Source: JBMNMU01 sp050953505 (lineage in GTDB: Bacteria > Bacillota > Clostridia > Peptostreptococcales > Anaerovoracaceae). From it: a DNA stretch of 64,000 nt. The DNA is taken from assembly GCA_050953505.1 (NCBI GenBank), contig JBMNMU010000001.1:868001-932000 (forward strand), given 5' to 3'. A program made the translations under genes and the position numbers. How positions within the stretch are numbered: the stretch's first letter is position 1; every line of letters starts with the position of its first letter. Below the pieces are notes generated by a model that was not told the DNA's origin, searched no databases, and saw nothing but the letters and a program-made list of their open reading frames with translations. This document shows, piece after piece, positions 28,794 through 36,435 of the stretch.

Positions 28794-28828
28794 GCGCGAC
28801 AGGAGCTATTCTCCTGTCGCGCTTTTTT
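28794..28828 (+). terminator. ppdK terminator, interrupted exactly after its T-tract by an IS
   Basis: GCGCGACAGGAG (28794-28805) pairs perfectly with CTCCTGTCGCGC (28811-28822) around a 5-base loop and is followed by TTTTTT (28823-28828). The ISL3-type element begins at the next base, leaving the terminator intact. Confidence 0.95.
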
Positions 28829-28887
28829 GGGCTCTATGTCAAATGTTGGGGTTGAGCCTTGTAAAACAGAATAAAATATATTTTTTT

Positions 28888-28921
28888 CTAGAAGCAGTGT
28901 GAAATCTGCTTCTAGTTTTTT
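28888..28921 (+). terminator. Inward-facing terminator at the IS left end
   Basis: CTAGAAGCAG/CTGCTTCTAG, perfect 10-bp stem, 8-base loop, then six T on the plus strand. It would stop transcription entering the IS from ppdK, antisense to the transposase gene. Confidence 0.75.
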
Positions 28922-29034
28922 ATCGGAAGAGTTTTGCTGGCTAGAATTACAAAACTCCCATCTAATTTGCATAGCTATACTATAGGGCAGCATTTAGCTG
29001 TCCTTTTAGAAGCCGTATTTAAGCACCTTCTGCC

Positions 29035-30219
29035 TTAGAAAGCAGTAGCATGAAGAATCCGATTTCGAAACCGGTCAAAATTTCTAACCCCATAAGAGAC
29101 CCTTTTAATGACCTTTATTTTGTTGTTAGTCCCCTCGGTAAAGCCATTGCTGAATCCACAGTCAAAAGCAGCCAGTATTTCCTTGTCCCATCTGCTGAAA
29201 GTGTCTACGCAGGCCTTGAATTCAGGTATATCAACGCATCCGACTTGCATGAACCATTCCTTAAGGCGCATCTTTGCCTCACGAACATTTTCACTGTCCA
29301 TAAAATAGTAGAACTTTTCTTTTAACATGTATGCATCCCTGATTTGAGGTGATATCTGGAGCATACCCTCAAGCTGAAGCCGCTCATCATCCGTTAGGAA
29401 CTGATAACGCTTTAGGAGTATCCATCTGCTCTTCTTAAAATATATTCGTCTATCCTTACCAAACTTTTTCTGTTCCTCCTTCCTTACTCTCTCCAGAGCC
29501 CAAGTAACCTGCCTGCACACATGGAACTTATCAGCTACTACCTGTGCATTTGGAAAGAGTGCATGGGCAGTCTGGCGAAAGAGATTGCTCATATCCATTA
29601 CCACATATTTCACATTGTTTCGTTTATGCTTATCGATTTTCATGAAGTAGCTATATAGATCCTCTGATTTACGACTTTCTAAAATATCAAGTACCTGCTT
29701 TTTCTTAGGATTAGTAAGGATGCATTGAAACTTATGGCCACCTGCATTGCCTTTAAACTCGTCGATTGCAACAACTTCGGGAAGGGATGGTTTGGGGTAT
29801 GAAATGCGGTCCAAAAGCCTTGTTGCAACAGCTTGAGATACATTATGCCGTTCAGCCACGCTTTTGATCGAGCAGACTTTTCTGAACTCATCCATGATAT
29901 ATGCCTGCATTCTACTCGTCATTTTCTGATATCTTGGAAGAAAACTGATTTTCTGATTGAAACTTTTATTGCAGAATGGACAGTAGTAACGTCTTTTCCT
30001 TAAATGTAGCAATACTGATGCGCCAAAGTTAGATAGATCCTTTACTATTTGAGTTCTATAATCATGGATACGCTTTGTTTCGTGCCTACCGTGAGGGCAG
30101 ACTTGAGTTTCAAGTTTCATATCAAGGAAAATATGTACTTCTTCATTAATATTTTCTACCTTTGTTACAACTACATCTTTTAATCCAAGTAAGTTTTCTG
30201 TATAATCTGTATAGAGCAT
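29035..30219 (-). CDS. ISL3 family transposase
   Basis: The 394-residue transposase has an N-terminal zinc-finger-like region (CPHGRH, YCPFCNKSF), a helix-turn-helix segment (VAERHNVSQAVATRLLD near residues 117-133), and the DDE core: D in VAIDEFKG near 152, D in VADKFHV near 232, and E in NGFTEGTNNKIKV near 365. The frame is intact and AAGGAGG lies seven bases before the ATG, so the element may still be active. Confidence 0.94.
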   Translation of the reverse strand: MLYTDYTENLLGLKDVVVTKVENINEEVHIFLDMKLETQVCPHGRHETKRIHDYRTQIVKDLSNFGASVLLHLRKRRYYCPFCNKSFNQKISFLPRYQKMTSRMQAYIMDEFRKVCSIKSVAERHNVSQAVATRLLDRISYPKPSLPEVVAIDEFKGNAGGHKFQCILTNPKKKQVLDILESRKSEDLYSYFMKIDKHKRNNVKYVVMDMSNLFRQTAHALFPNAQVVADKFHVCRQVTWALERVRKEEQKKFGKDRRIYFKKSRWILLKRYQFLTDDERLQLEGMLQISPQIRDAYMLKEKFYYFMDSENVREAKMRLKEWFMQVGCVDIPEFKACVDTFSRWDKEILAAFDCGFSNGFTEGTNNKIKVIKRVSYGVRNFDRFRNRILHATAF

Positions 30220-30300
30220 GATAAAACCTCCTTAAATGTTGTCTTAGCAACTCCATTTTACAAGAGATTTTATCCATGCTCTACTTTTTTCAAAAAAATG

Positions 30301-30343
30301 AAATGTTGGAGCATCTGATTTTTTCTCAGACACCCCAACATTT
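30301..30343. terminator. Subterminal hairpin at the IS right end, upstream of the transposase
   Basis: Arms 30301-30318 and 30326-30343 pair over 18 positions (with a few G-U or mismatched positions) around a T-rich 7-base loop. On the minus strand the stem is followed by CATTTTTTTG, so it can act as a terminator that blocks read-in transcription from outside into the transposase gene. Confidence 0.6.
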
Positions 30344-30379
30344 ATTATACAGCCCTTTTTTGCCAAGTGACCAAAGCGA

Positions 30380-30692
30380 TTCCCAGCCCGCCACCGAGAC
30401 CCGTTCCTCAGAACTCCGTTCTCAAGCTCGTTTCCGGCTTATTTCCCAGCCCGCTTCAGAACGCCGCTCTCAGGCTCTTTTCCAGGTCCATTTTCCAGCC
30501 CGCTTCAGAACGCCGTTCTCAAGCTCTTTTCCGGCTTATTTCCCAGCCCGCTTCAGAACGCTGCTCTCAGGCTCTTTTCCGGCTTATTTCCCAGCCCGCT
30601 TCAGAGCTCAGTTCTCAAGCTATTTTACGGCCTATTTCCCAGCCCGCTTCAGAACTCCGTTCTCAAGCTCTTCTCCAGGTCCATTTACGAAG
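30380..30692. repeat. 48-bp tandem repeat array, about six degenerate units
   Basis: Units begin CCCAGCCCGC and run 48 bases to a GCTTATTT-like end. Most contain AGAACGCCGTTCT, a 13-base palindrome. Two units end in a CAGGTCCATTT variant instead. The array is clearly more GC-rich than the surrounding DNA. Because 48 is a multiple of three, several frames stay open through it, but none has a ribosome site or recognisable protein. A single further unit lies at 32746-32793. Confidence 0.85.
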
Positions 30693-30765
30693 ATCTCTTA
30701 CCGGGTATCTTAGAAGGGCCTTTCGGGTACCTAGAAGTGTCCAACTTTTTACCTGCTCACCTGAG

Positions 30766-30883
30766 TGTGCAAAATTTCAGTTAATATGTGAATTTATTTC
30801 AATTATCCACATACTAATTGAAATTCTGCACAGATTTTTGTACTAACTTACAATTACCCACATACTAATTGAAATTTTGCACA
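30766..30883. repeat. Three copies of a 25-bp repeat, one inverted
   Basis: Copies at 30808-30832 and 30859-30883 are direct (CACATACTAATTGAAATT then TGCACA or a one-base variant); the copy at 30766-30790 is inverted. The direct copies extend to 33 bases with two differences. The first two copies can fold into a 25-bp stem with a 17-base loop. The TG...CA ends recall multiple transposase-binding repeats at the end of an IS, so this may be a relic IS terminus. Confidence 0.75.
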
Positions 30884-30900
30884 TCCCATGGCCTGGCGAC

Positions 30901-31590
30901 CGGTAGATTCTCAGGAGATAGCCAGGACAAGACCAGACCGGTAGATTCTCAGGAGATAGCCAGGACAAGACCAGACCGGTAGATTCTCAGGAGATAGCCA
31001 GGACAAGACCAGACCGGTAGATGGCCAGTAGATATAGCCAGGACAAGACCAGACCGGTAGATTCTCAGGAGATAGCCAGGACAAGACCAGACCGGTAGAT
31101 GGCCAGTAGATATAGCCAGGACAAGACCAGACCGGTAGATTCTCAGGAGATAGCCAGGACAAGACCAGACCGGTAGATGGCCAGTAGATATAGCCAGGAC
31201 AAGACCAGACCGGTAGATTCTCAGGAGATAGTCAGGACAAGACCAGACCAGTAGATGACCAGGAGATAGCCAGGACAGGACCAGACCAGTAGATTCTCAG
31301 GAGATAGTCAGGACAAGACCAGACCGGTGGATTCTCAGGAGATAGCCAGGACAAGACCAGACCGGTGGATTCTCAGGAGATAGTCAGGACAAGACCAGAC
31401 CGGTAGATTCTCAGGAGATAGCCAGGACAAGACCAGACCGGTAGATTCGCAGGAGATAGTCAGGACAAGACCAGACCAGTAGATTCTCAGGAGATAGTCA
31501 GGACAAGACCAGACCAGTAGATTCTCAGGAGATAGTCAGGACAGGACCAGACCGGTAGATTCGCAGGAGATAGACAGGACAGGACCAGAC
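30901..31590. repeat. Tandem array of 18 units, 38-bp and 40-bp types
   Basis: Units start CGGTAGATTCTCAGGAG and end AAGACCAGAC. Fifteen are 38 bp and three (starting 31015, 31093, 31171) are a 40-bp variant reading CGGTAGATGGCCAGTAG. The 40-bp units alternate with 38-bp units to form a 78-bp higher-order repeat. Later units share substitutions (GTCAGG for GCCAGG; CAGTAG for CGGTAG), suggesting expansion by slippage or unequal exchange. Units abut directly, so this is a minisatellite and not a CRISPR array. Confidence 0.95.
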
Positions 31591-31641
31591 AGTAAGTGGC
31601 CAGGCCTAGGCAAGAAATAATGTAATATATTTACAATTGTG

Positions 31642-31670
31642 TTGAAATATTGCAATACATTCGGTATAAT
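31642..31670 (+). promoter_or_regulatory. Promoter of the nuclease-like gene, implying a leaderless mRNA
   Basis: TTGAAA (31642-31647) and a consensus TATAAT (31665-31670) are exactly 17 bases apart. The expected start site, about seven bases after the -10, falls on the ATG at 31677. Confidence 0.65.
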
Positions 31671-31676
31671 TCTTAT

Positions 31677-32579
31677 ATGAAACCATATTTGAGCTATTAT
31701 ACGGCGGCAGCCTATTGGAATATTCCATATATTGAAGCCGTGCTTGGTTCTGAAGCACATGGAACCAGTACGATTGAGTTTACAGTTTCTAAGCGCAGTG
31801 CTAAATATGTAAAAAAGAATCGAACTATCTATTTGTGTGAACTTCCTTTGCCTTCCGGTGCAGTTGTATCAAGAAACGGAACGATGGTTGCTTCACCGGA
31901 GCTTCTATTTCTTCAGCTTGCGAGCAGATTAGATATTCACCGGCTAATACTACTTGGATTGCAACTATGTTCGCATCCGCCAGGTGAAGCCTCCAAAGCC
32001 ATTACATCAAAGCGGAAACTCAAAATATTTCTTGAAAAAACATCAGGACATCGCGGGCACCGCAAAGCTATACGGGCGCTTAAATACATTGAGGATGGTT
32101 CTGCATCTGTTATGGAATCCATGACCTATATGCTTTTAAATCTACCATATATCCTGGGAGGTTATGGGCTTGGGGGTGCTACTTTCAATTATGAAGTAAA
32201 ATTAAGTGATGAAGTAGCTTTACGTCTTGGGCAGAAGCGTTGTTTTGTAGACTTATATTATAAGTCTTCCAAGGTAGCTGTTGAATATGACAGCTTTGCC
32301 TTTCACAACAGTCCATTAAAGCAGGGTAAGGATGCAGTAAGATCAGTAGCCCTAAAGAGACAAAGCATTGAGGTAATGCATTTGAGCACCATTCAACTGT
32401 ACGATAAGGAGTCTTTCAAGGACTTCGCTTTCATTCTCGCAGCACGACTTGAAAAACGAATCCATATCCGTACAAAGGAGTTCGAACCTATGAATACATT
32501 ACTCCGAGATTTGCTTCCAACCTTAAAAGCTGATACCACACGAGAATCGAGATTTTTAGGAAATATGGAACATCGTTAA
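31677..32579 (+). CDS. Putative nuclease-fold protein (DUF559/Vsr-like C-terminus)
   Basis: A 300-residue protein I cannot name with certainty. Its N-terminal third (YYTAAAYWNIPYIEAVLG) resembles helix-turn-helix, AbiEi-like antitoxin regions. The C-terminal part has E in VMESMTYMLL, D in CFVDLYY and VAVEYDSFAFH, spaced like a PD-(D/E)xK nuclease of the DUF559/Vsr group. The ATG at 31677 coincides with the predicted transcript start and has no ribosome site; TTG at 31650 would lie inside the promoter. It sits between repeat arrays and gene fragments, so horizontal origin is likely. Confidence 0.65.
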   Translation: MKPYLSYYTAAAYWNIPYIEAVLGSEAHGTSTIEFTVSKRSAKYVKKNRTIYLCELPLPSGAVVSRNGTMVASPELLFLQLASRLDIHRLILLGLQLCSHPPGEASKAITSKRKLKIFLEKTSGHRGHRKAIRALKYIEDGSASVMESMTYMLLNLPYILGGYGLGGATFNYEVKLSDEVALRLGQKRCFVDLYYKSSKVAVEYDSFAFHNSPLKQGKDAVRSVALKRQSIEVMHLSTIQLYDKESFKDFAFILAARLEKRIHIRTKEFEPMNTLLRDLLPTLKADTTRESRFLGNMEHR

Positions 32580-32711
32580 GATATATAGTAGACTATGTTT
32601 ATAGGGTGAAATGATAATTAATCTGTTTAAACTTCATTAGGTACAGGTAATACTTAACAAGCGAATGGATCAAGGTAAAATAATAGCATTACGCATAGCA
32701 TTATGGGGCAG

Positions 32712-32793
32712 TGTCGCGCTTTTTTGCCAAGTGACCAAAGCGATTCCCAGCCCGCATCAGAACGCCGTTCTCAAGCTCTTTTCCAGCTTATTT
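32712..32793. repeat. Second copy of the terminator-edge sequence plus one 48-bp unit (empty IS site)
   Basis: 32712-32755 repeats, without interruption, the 8 bases before the T-tract at 28815, the six T, and the 30 bases found after the IS at 30362-30391. It thus shows what the ISL3 target looked like before insertion. One 48-bp-type repeat unit (with a shortened head) follows to about 32793. Confidence 0.9.
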
Positions 32794-32800
32794 CCCTCTT

Positions 32801-32944
32801 AATTATTTGAAACAAAAACATAGGGAACATGAGGAGCTAGATAGGGAAATTGCTGATACGGCTTCTTTAGAGGAAGACGTACTACGCCGAGAACGTGCAA
32901 CTGAACTGAAGCATGCCATATTGACACTATCGCCTGCCGATTAA
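32801..32944 (+). pseudogene. Fragment resembling a sigma-70-like/helix-turn-helix regulator
   Basis: An open stretch of 47 codons ending at TAA (32942-32944). It reads NYLKQKHREHEELDREI early and LRRERATELKHAILTLSPAD at the end, a pattern reminiscent of the helical region before the recognition helix in small sigma factors of mobile elements. There is no start codon or ribosome site, and the upstream edge fuses into the 48-bp repeat unit, so it looks like a truncated remnant. The family assignment is tentative. Confidence 0.4.
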
Positions 32945-32955
32945 CATATTTTTTA

Positions 32956-33075
32956 TTGAATTTACAATATATTTTGCTAACGATTGGTGTTATTTTAATT
33001 TACCTTGGATTTCGAAGTTTAAGATATGAAAACAAATACTTTAAAATTGTATGGATGCTTTACATCGTAAAATAG
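32956..33075 (+). pseudogene. Possible C-terminal fragment of a small membrane protein
   Basis: A 39-codon stretch (TTG at 32956, TAG at 33073) with one hydrophobic helix (ILLTIGVILIYLGF) and a basic tail. No ribosome site is visible. It may be the end of a decayed membrane-protein gene; I do not recognise the family. Confidence 0.3.
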
Positions 33076-33172
33076 CTATTATGGAGCACTTTATGTTAGA
33101 ATAGATGACGTTAAATAGATAAAATCATAAAGATAAAAGTATAATTGAAATCAATAAAGGAGGAAAAATCTA

Positions 33173-33607
33173 GTGATTAGAGGTACTGAAATTGATTTTG
33201 TTGTAAAAAATAGTTTAAAAGCCTTGGAGTTATATAAGGAAATTTTTGATATTGAGGTAGTAGAGGTAACTGATTACCCAGAAGGTACTAATGAAGCAGT
33301 CTTTACTTTATATGGCACAAGATTTCATATGTTGGATGAGAATCCGGAATATGGATTAAAAGCGCCGGATAAAGAACATCCAAATACAATTTGGTTTAAT
33401 ATAGCTGTAGAAGATATCGAAAAAACACATCAAGCTGCTTTACAAAATGGATGTATAGAAATTCAGGGAATTACGAAAATGATGGACGGTGCTGTTAGTA
33501 ATTCTATCTTTGTAGATCCCTTTGGTTATATGTGGATGTTGAATAAAATTCACAAAAATCTAAGCTTTGAGGAAAGAATCGAAATCTTGGAAGAAGAAAT
33601 GAAATAA
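33173..33607 (+). CDS. VOC family (glyoxalase/bleomycin-resistance fold) protein
   Basis: A 144-residue protein with the paired beta-alpha-beta-beta-beta modules of the vicinal oxygen chelate superfamily: DFVVKNSLKALELYKEIF early, and GAVSNSIFVDPFGYMWMLNK late. Such small PhnB-like members are usually of unknown substrate. The start is GTG with AAGGAGG about nine bases upstream. It stands alone between the accessory patch and the ClC gene. Confidence 0.88.
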   Translation: MIRGTEIDFVVKNSLKALELYKEIFDIEVVEVTDYPEGTNEAVFTLYGTRFHMLDENPEYGLKAPDKEHPNTIWFNIAVEDIEKTHQAALQNGCIEIQGITKMMDGAVSNSIFVDPFGYMWMLNKIHKNLSFEERIEILEEEMK

Positions 33608-33669
33608 TAATTTCACATTTAGGTAGGGCATGTAAATAAACCATTAATATCAGATGAGTAGGTGAAAGT

Positions 33670-35229
33670 TTGAACAGAATGAAAAACTCAAAACTATATA
33701 AGACATTATCAAGCCTAAACACAATTAAATTTCGTGTGGCAGCAGGTGGGATATTATCAGGTATGGTTGGAGGGTTATTGGTGGTCTTATACCGGATGGT
33801 AATTGAATATGGTACTGAAACTGCCGTTAATATTTATGCCTTCCTAAGACATCATCCATTATTGATTTTGCCGTGGATATTATTAGTTATTGCTGCTGGA
33901 TTATTTATTGCATGGCTCATAGATTATGAACCAATGGCATCTGGAAGTGGCATACCTCAGGTTAAAGGCCAATTAATCTATGGCTTAAGGATAAAATGGC
34001 ATTCAGTTCTTATTGTCCGATTTTTAGCAGGCATATTATCTTCCTTATTTGGCCTTTCTCTTGGACGGGAGGGTCCCTCAATTCAAGTGGGGGCATCTGG
34101 GAGCCAGGCTCTAGCAAAAAAGATTAGTAAGAATAAAATTGAGGAAAATTATCTTATGACAGGGGGAGCTGCTGCTGGTATCGCTGCTGCATTTAACGCT
34201 CCTCTTTCAGGAATCATCTTTGCTCTTGAGGAAGTACACCGAAGCTTTTCTGGGCTGGTATTAATCGCTGCTACAACAGCAGCACTAACAGCAGATGTAG
34301 TATCAAAATTATTTTTTGGTCTTAATCCAGTTTTAAGTTTTACATCCATTCCTCAGCTTCCGATTAAATATTACATATGGATTCTACCATTAGGGATTTT
34401 TTGTGGCCTTATTGGTGTATTAATGAATAAAGCATTGCTAGGGTTCCAGACAGTTTACAATAAACTTCCGGCCTTCCTTCGTCCTTGTATTGCCTTATTA
34501 ATCGCATTGCCTTGCGGTCTTTTCATGCCACAGGTTCTTGGTGGTGGGGCTAATTTAATCAAGCTGGCTGAAACATCATTTCAGGGATTTGAAGTTTTGC
34601 TTATGATCTTAATTGTAAAAATACTGTTCACATGTATAAGCTTTGGCAGTGGCACTCCAGGCGGAGTATTTTTGCCGATTCTTGCTGTCGGTGCTCTATC
34701 AGGGTGTTTAGTCGGTTTAGTCGCAATACAGTTTGGACTACCAGTCATTTATGTTGCTAATTTTGCTGTTTGTGGCATGGCGGGAGCTTTATCAGGCTCT
34801 GTAAAAGCTGCTGTCACAAGTATTCTCTTGACTGCTGAAATGACAGGCTCTCTTGTTCACTTACTACCTGTAGCGGCCTGTTCATTTATAGCATTATTTA
34901 TATCTGATATTCTAAAGGTAGCACCACTTTATGACGTTTTACTTGATCGTACCATTGAGAAAAATGGAGAAACTGTGAAAAATGATAAGATGGGTGGCTT
35001 TTTCGAGATTTCCGTTGAACTGGGAAGCTGCGTTTCAGGTAAACGTATAAAAGAAGTGGCATGGCCGAAAGGGGTCTTAATAGTAGGTATACACCGAGGT
35101 GATACAGATATAGTCACTACAGGAAATACAGAAATTCATGCAGGAGATTATCTTATTGTTGTATCATCTGAGTCTACTTATGAAGAAATAAGCTCTCAAA
35201 TGAGAGAATTGTGTCATAATAACAATTGA
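33670..35229 (+). CDS. ClC family chloride channel/antiporter with RCK-C domain
   Basis: A 519-residue ClC protein with ten or more membrane helices. Selectivity motifs are present: GSGIPQ near residue 93, GREGP near 135 (the gating glutamate retained) and GTPGGVFLP near 335. A C-terminal TrkA-C (RCK-C) regulatory domain spans about 435-515. The gating glutamate fits either a channel or a proton/chloride antiporter. The start is TTG at 33670, or ATG at 33679. Confidence 0.93.
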   Translation: MNRMKNSKLYKTLSSLNTIKFRVAAGGILSGMVGGLLVVLYRMVIEYGTETAVNIYAFLRHHPLLILPWILLVIAAGLFIAWLIDYEPMASGSGIPQVKGQLIYGLRIKWHSVLIVRFLAGILSSLFGLSLGREGPSIQVGASGSQALAKKISKNKIEENYLMTGGAAAGIAAAFNAPLSGIIFALEEVHRSFSGLVLIAATTAALTADVVSKLFFGLNPVLSFTSIPQLPIKYYIWILPLGIFCGLIGVLMNKALLGFQTVYNKLPAFLRPCIALLIALPCGLFMPQVLGGGANLIKLAETSFQGFEVLLMILIVKILFTCISFGSGTPGGVFLPILAVGALSGCLVGLVAIQFGLPVIYVANFAVCGMAGALSGSVKAAVTSILLTAEMTGSLVHLLPVAACSFIALFISDILKVAPLYDVLLDRTIEKNGETVKNDKMGGFFEISVELGSCVSGKRIKEVAWPKGVLIVGIHRGDTDIVTTGNTEIHAGDYLIVVSSESTYEEISSQMRELCHNNN

Positions 35230-35236
35230 CATAACG

Positions 35237-35256
35237 TTAGCGCGTCGCCGCGCTAA
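35237..35256. terminator. GC-rich hairpin between the ClC and lysR genes
   Basis: TTAGCGCG/CGCGCTAA with a 4-base loop in the 57-base convergent spacer. It lacks a good T-run, so terminator function is plausible but not certain. Confidence 0.5.
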
Positions 35257-35286
35257 TATTTGCGATTGTGTTACACTGCACAATGA

Positions 35287-36201
35287 TTATTCATTAGTTA
35301 ACAGGTTCAAACCAAGGCTTTCAGCATTTTCTCTCATGGTTTTTATAAACAAAGGGATGACTGGGTTTATATTGTCCCTCCGCCATGCAACGACCAGATC
35401 TAAATCTTCCGTTTCTACATCGATGGGTACGGCCTTTATATTATTACTTGCATAGATCTCCAAACCCTTAGGAAGGGGAGGCGTTATTCCAAACTTTGCT
35501 TCCACCAGCACAAAAAGTCCAACAATGCTGCTGGTATAATAGCTAATCTTAGGCACTATGCCATCTTGTGCCAGTAAATTTACTGGATCATTTTGCGTAA
35601 ACCATGAGTCCAGTCCTAAAAACTTTTCATCGGCTAACATAGAAACATGGAGCAGATTATTTGTAGCCAGGGGATGATCATGAGGCATAAAAATATATAG
35701 GGAATCTCTATGGATTCTTTCTATTTTTAAATCAGAATAACCTTTTAAATAACTAGAAATATTAAAAATAATATCTAAATCGCCATTCTCCAAAGAGTCT
35801 TTTAGGTTTGAGATGTTGCTATCATTCATGATAAATCTCACATGGGGATATGTGGTACAGAAAATCTCAATTAATTTGGGTAAAAATCTTTTTTCGTGTG
35901 GACCTTCAAATCCGATTCGCAAGGTGCCTTCAAATCCTTTAGCAGCGCGCTGTGCCGATTCAGCAATTTCTTTAGTTTCTGACAGCAGACGCTTCGCCTT
36001 CACTAATAATACCTGCCCTGCGGGTGTGAGCTCTACTGAACGGTTATTGCGATCAAGGAGCTTAACTCCTAGTTGGTTTTCAAGGCTCCTAATCTGCTGA
36101 CTAATAGAGGCTTGTGCAATATAATGGTCGGCGGCTGCTTTTGTAAAACTCTTTTTTTCAGCCACGGAAACAAAATAGCTAAGTTGTCGTAAATCAAGCA
36201 T
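35287..36201 (-). CDS. LysR family transcriptional regulator
   Basis: A 304-residue LysR regulator: winged helix at residues 1-60 (MLDLRQLSYFVSVAEKKSF, then ASISQQIRSLENQLGVKLLDR) and a periplasmic-binding-like effector domain beginning near 90 (GTLRIGFEG). It is divergent from the reductase gene that starts 234 bases away, the usual arrangement for a LysR activator and its target. The intergenic region holds a 29-bp palindrome that could be its operator. The inducer is unknown. Confidence 0.93.
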   Translation of the reverse strand: MLDLRQLSYFVSVAEKKSFTKAAADHYIAQASISQQIRSLENQLGVKLLDRNNRSVELTPAGQVLLVKAKRLLSETKEIAESAQRAAKGFEGTLRIGFEGPHEKRFLPKLIEIFCTTYPHVRFIMNDSNISNLKDSLENGDLDIIFNISSYLKGYSDLKIERIHRDSLYIFMPHDHPLATNNLLHVSMLADEKFLGLDSWFTQNDPVNLLAQDGIVPKISYYTSSIVGLFVLVEAKFGITPPLPKGLEIYASNNIKAVPIDVETEDLDLVVAWRRDNINPVIPLFIKTMRENAESLGLNLLTNE

Positions 36202-36313
36202 TTTCTATCATCTCCTAGTAAAATAATTAAATCTATACATCTAACAAACCTTTGTACAATTCAGAAATATGTTATACAGATAATATTGATAGGATAAACA
36301 CATTATAAAGGAC

Positions 36314-36342
36314 TACAGTTATAGGTTCAACCTATAACTGTA
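36314..36342. promoter_or_regulatory. 29-bp near-perfect palindrome in the lysR/reductase intergenic region
   Basis: Fourteen-base arms (TACAGTTATAGGTT and its complement) flank a single central C at 36328. T-rich sequence follows (ATAGTTTTTTG). It could be a dimer operator for the LysR regulator or, as RNA, a terminator-like attenuator in the reductase leader. Confidence 0.7.
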
Positions 36343-36435
36343 ATAGTTTTTTGATTCTGGCTAATTATATTAGGGTTTAATATAATAGATTTAAAGAAAG
36401 TTGATAATATTTTAACTATTTAGGAGGTTATTATT

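Larger units (their letters stand above)
28829..30355. mobile_element. ISL3-family insertion sequence, complete
   Basis: About 1527 bp with terminal inverted repeats: GGGCTCTATGTC... at 28829 and, on the other strand, GGGCTGTATAAT... from 30355 inward, matching at 20 of the first 24 positions including AAATGTTGGGGT. TTTTTT lies on both sides (28823-28828, 30356-30361), consistent with a target duplication in the ppdK terminator T-tract. The empty site is preserved at 32712-32755. It carries one transposase gene. Because the target is homopolymeric, the exact duplication length is uncertain. Confidence 0.88.

Noticed and set aside
30276..30846. Two long open frames through the 48-bp array (145 and 159 codons)
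   Set aside because: They stay open only because the unit is a multiple of three; the composition is repetitive, no ribosome site or family motif is seen, and the first runs over the IS end.
30911..31162. Minus-strand frame with repeated PENLPVWSCPGY-type residues
   Set aside because: It is the tandem array read backwards and is lost when the 38-bp units occur without the 40-bp variant.
30901..31590. CRISPR array
   Set aside because: Units abut with no unique spacers and no cas genes are in the window.
31118..32712. Retron or diversity-generating retroelement built on the repeat arrays
   Set aside because: No reverse transcriptase gene is present in the window and the repeats do not form template/variable pairs with a coding target.
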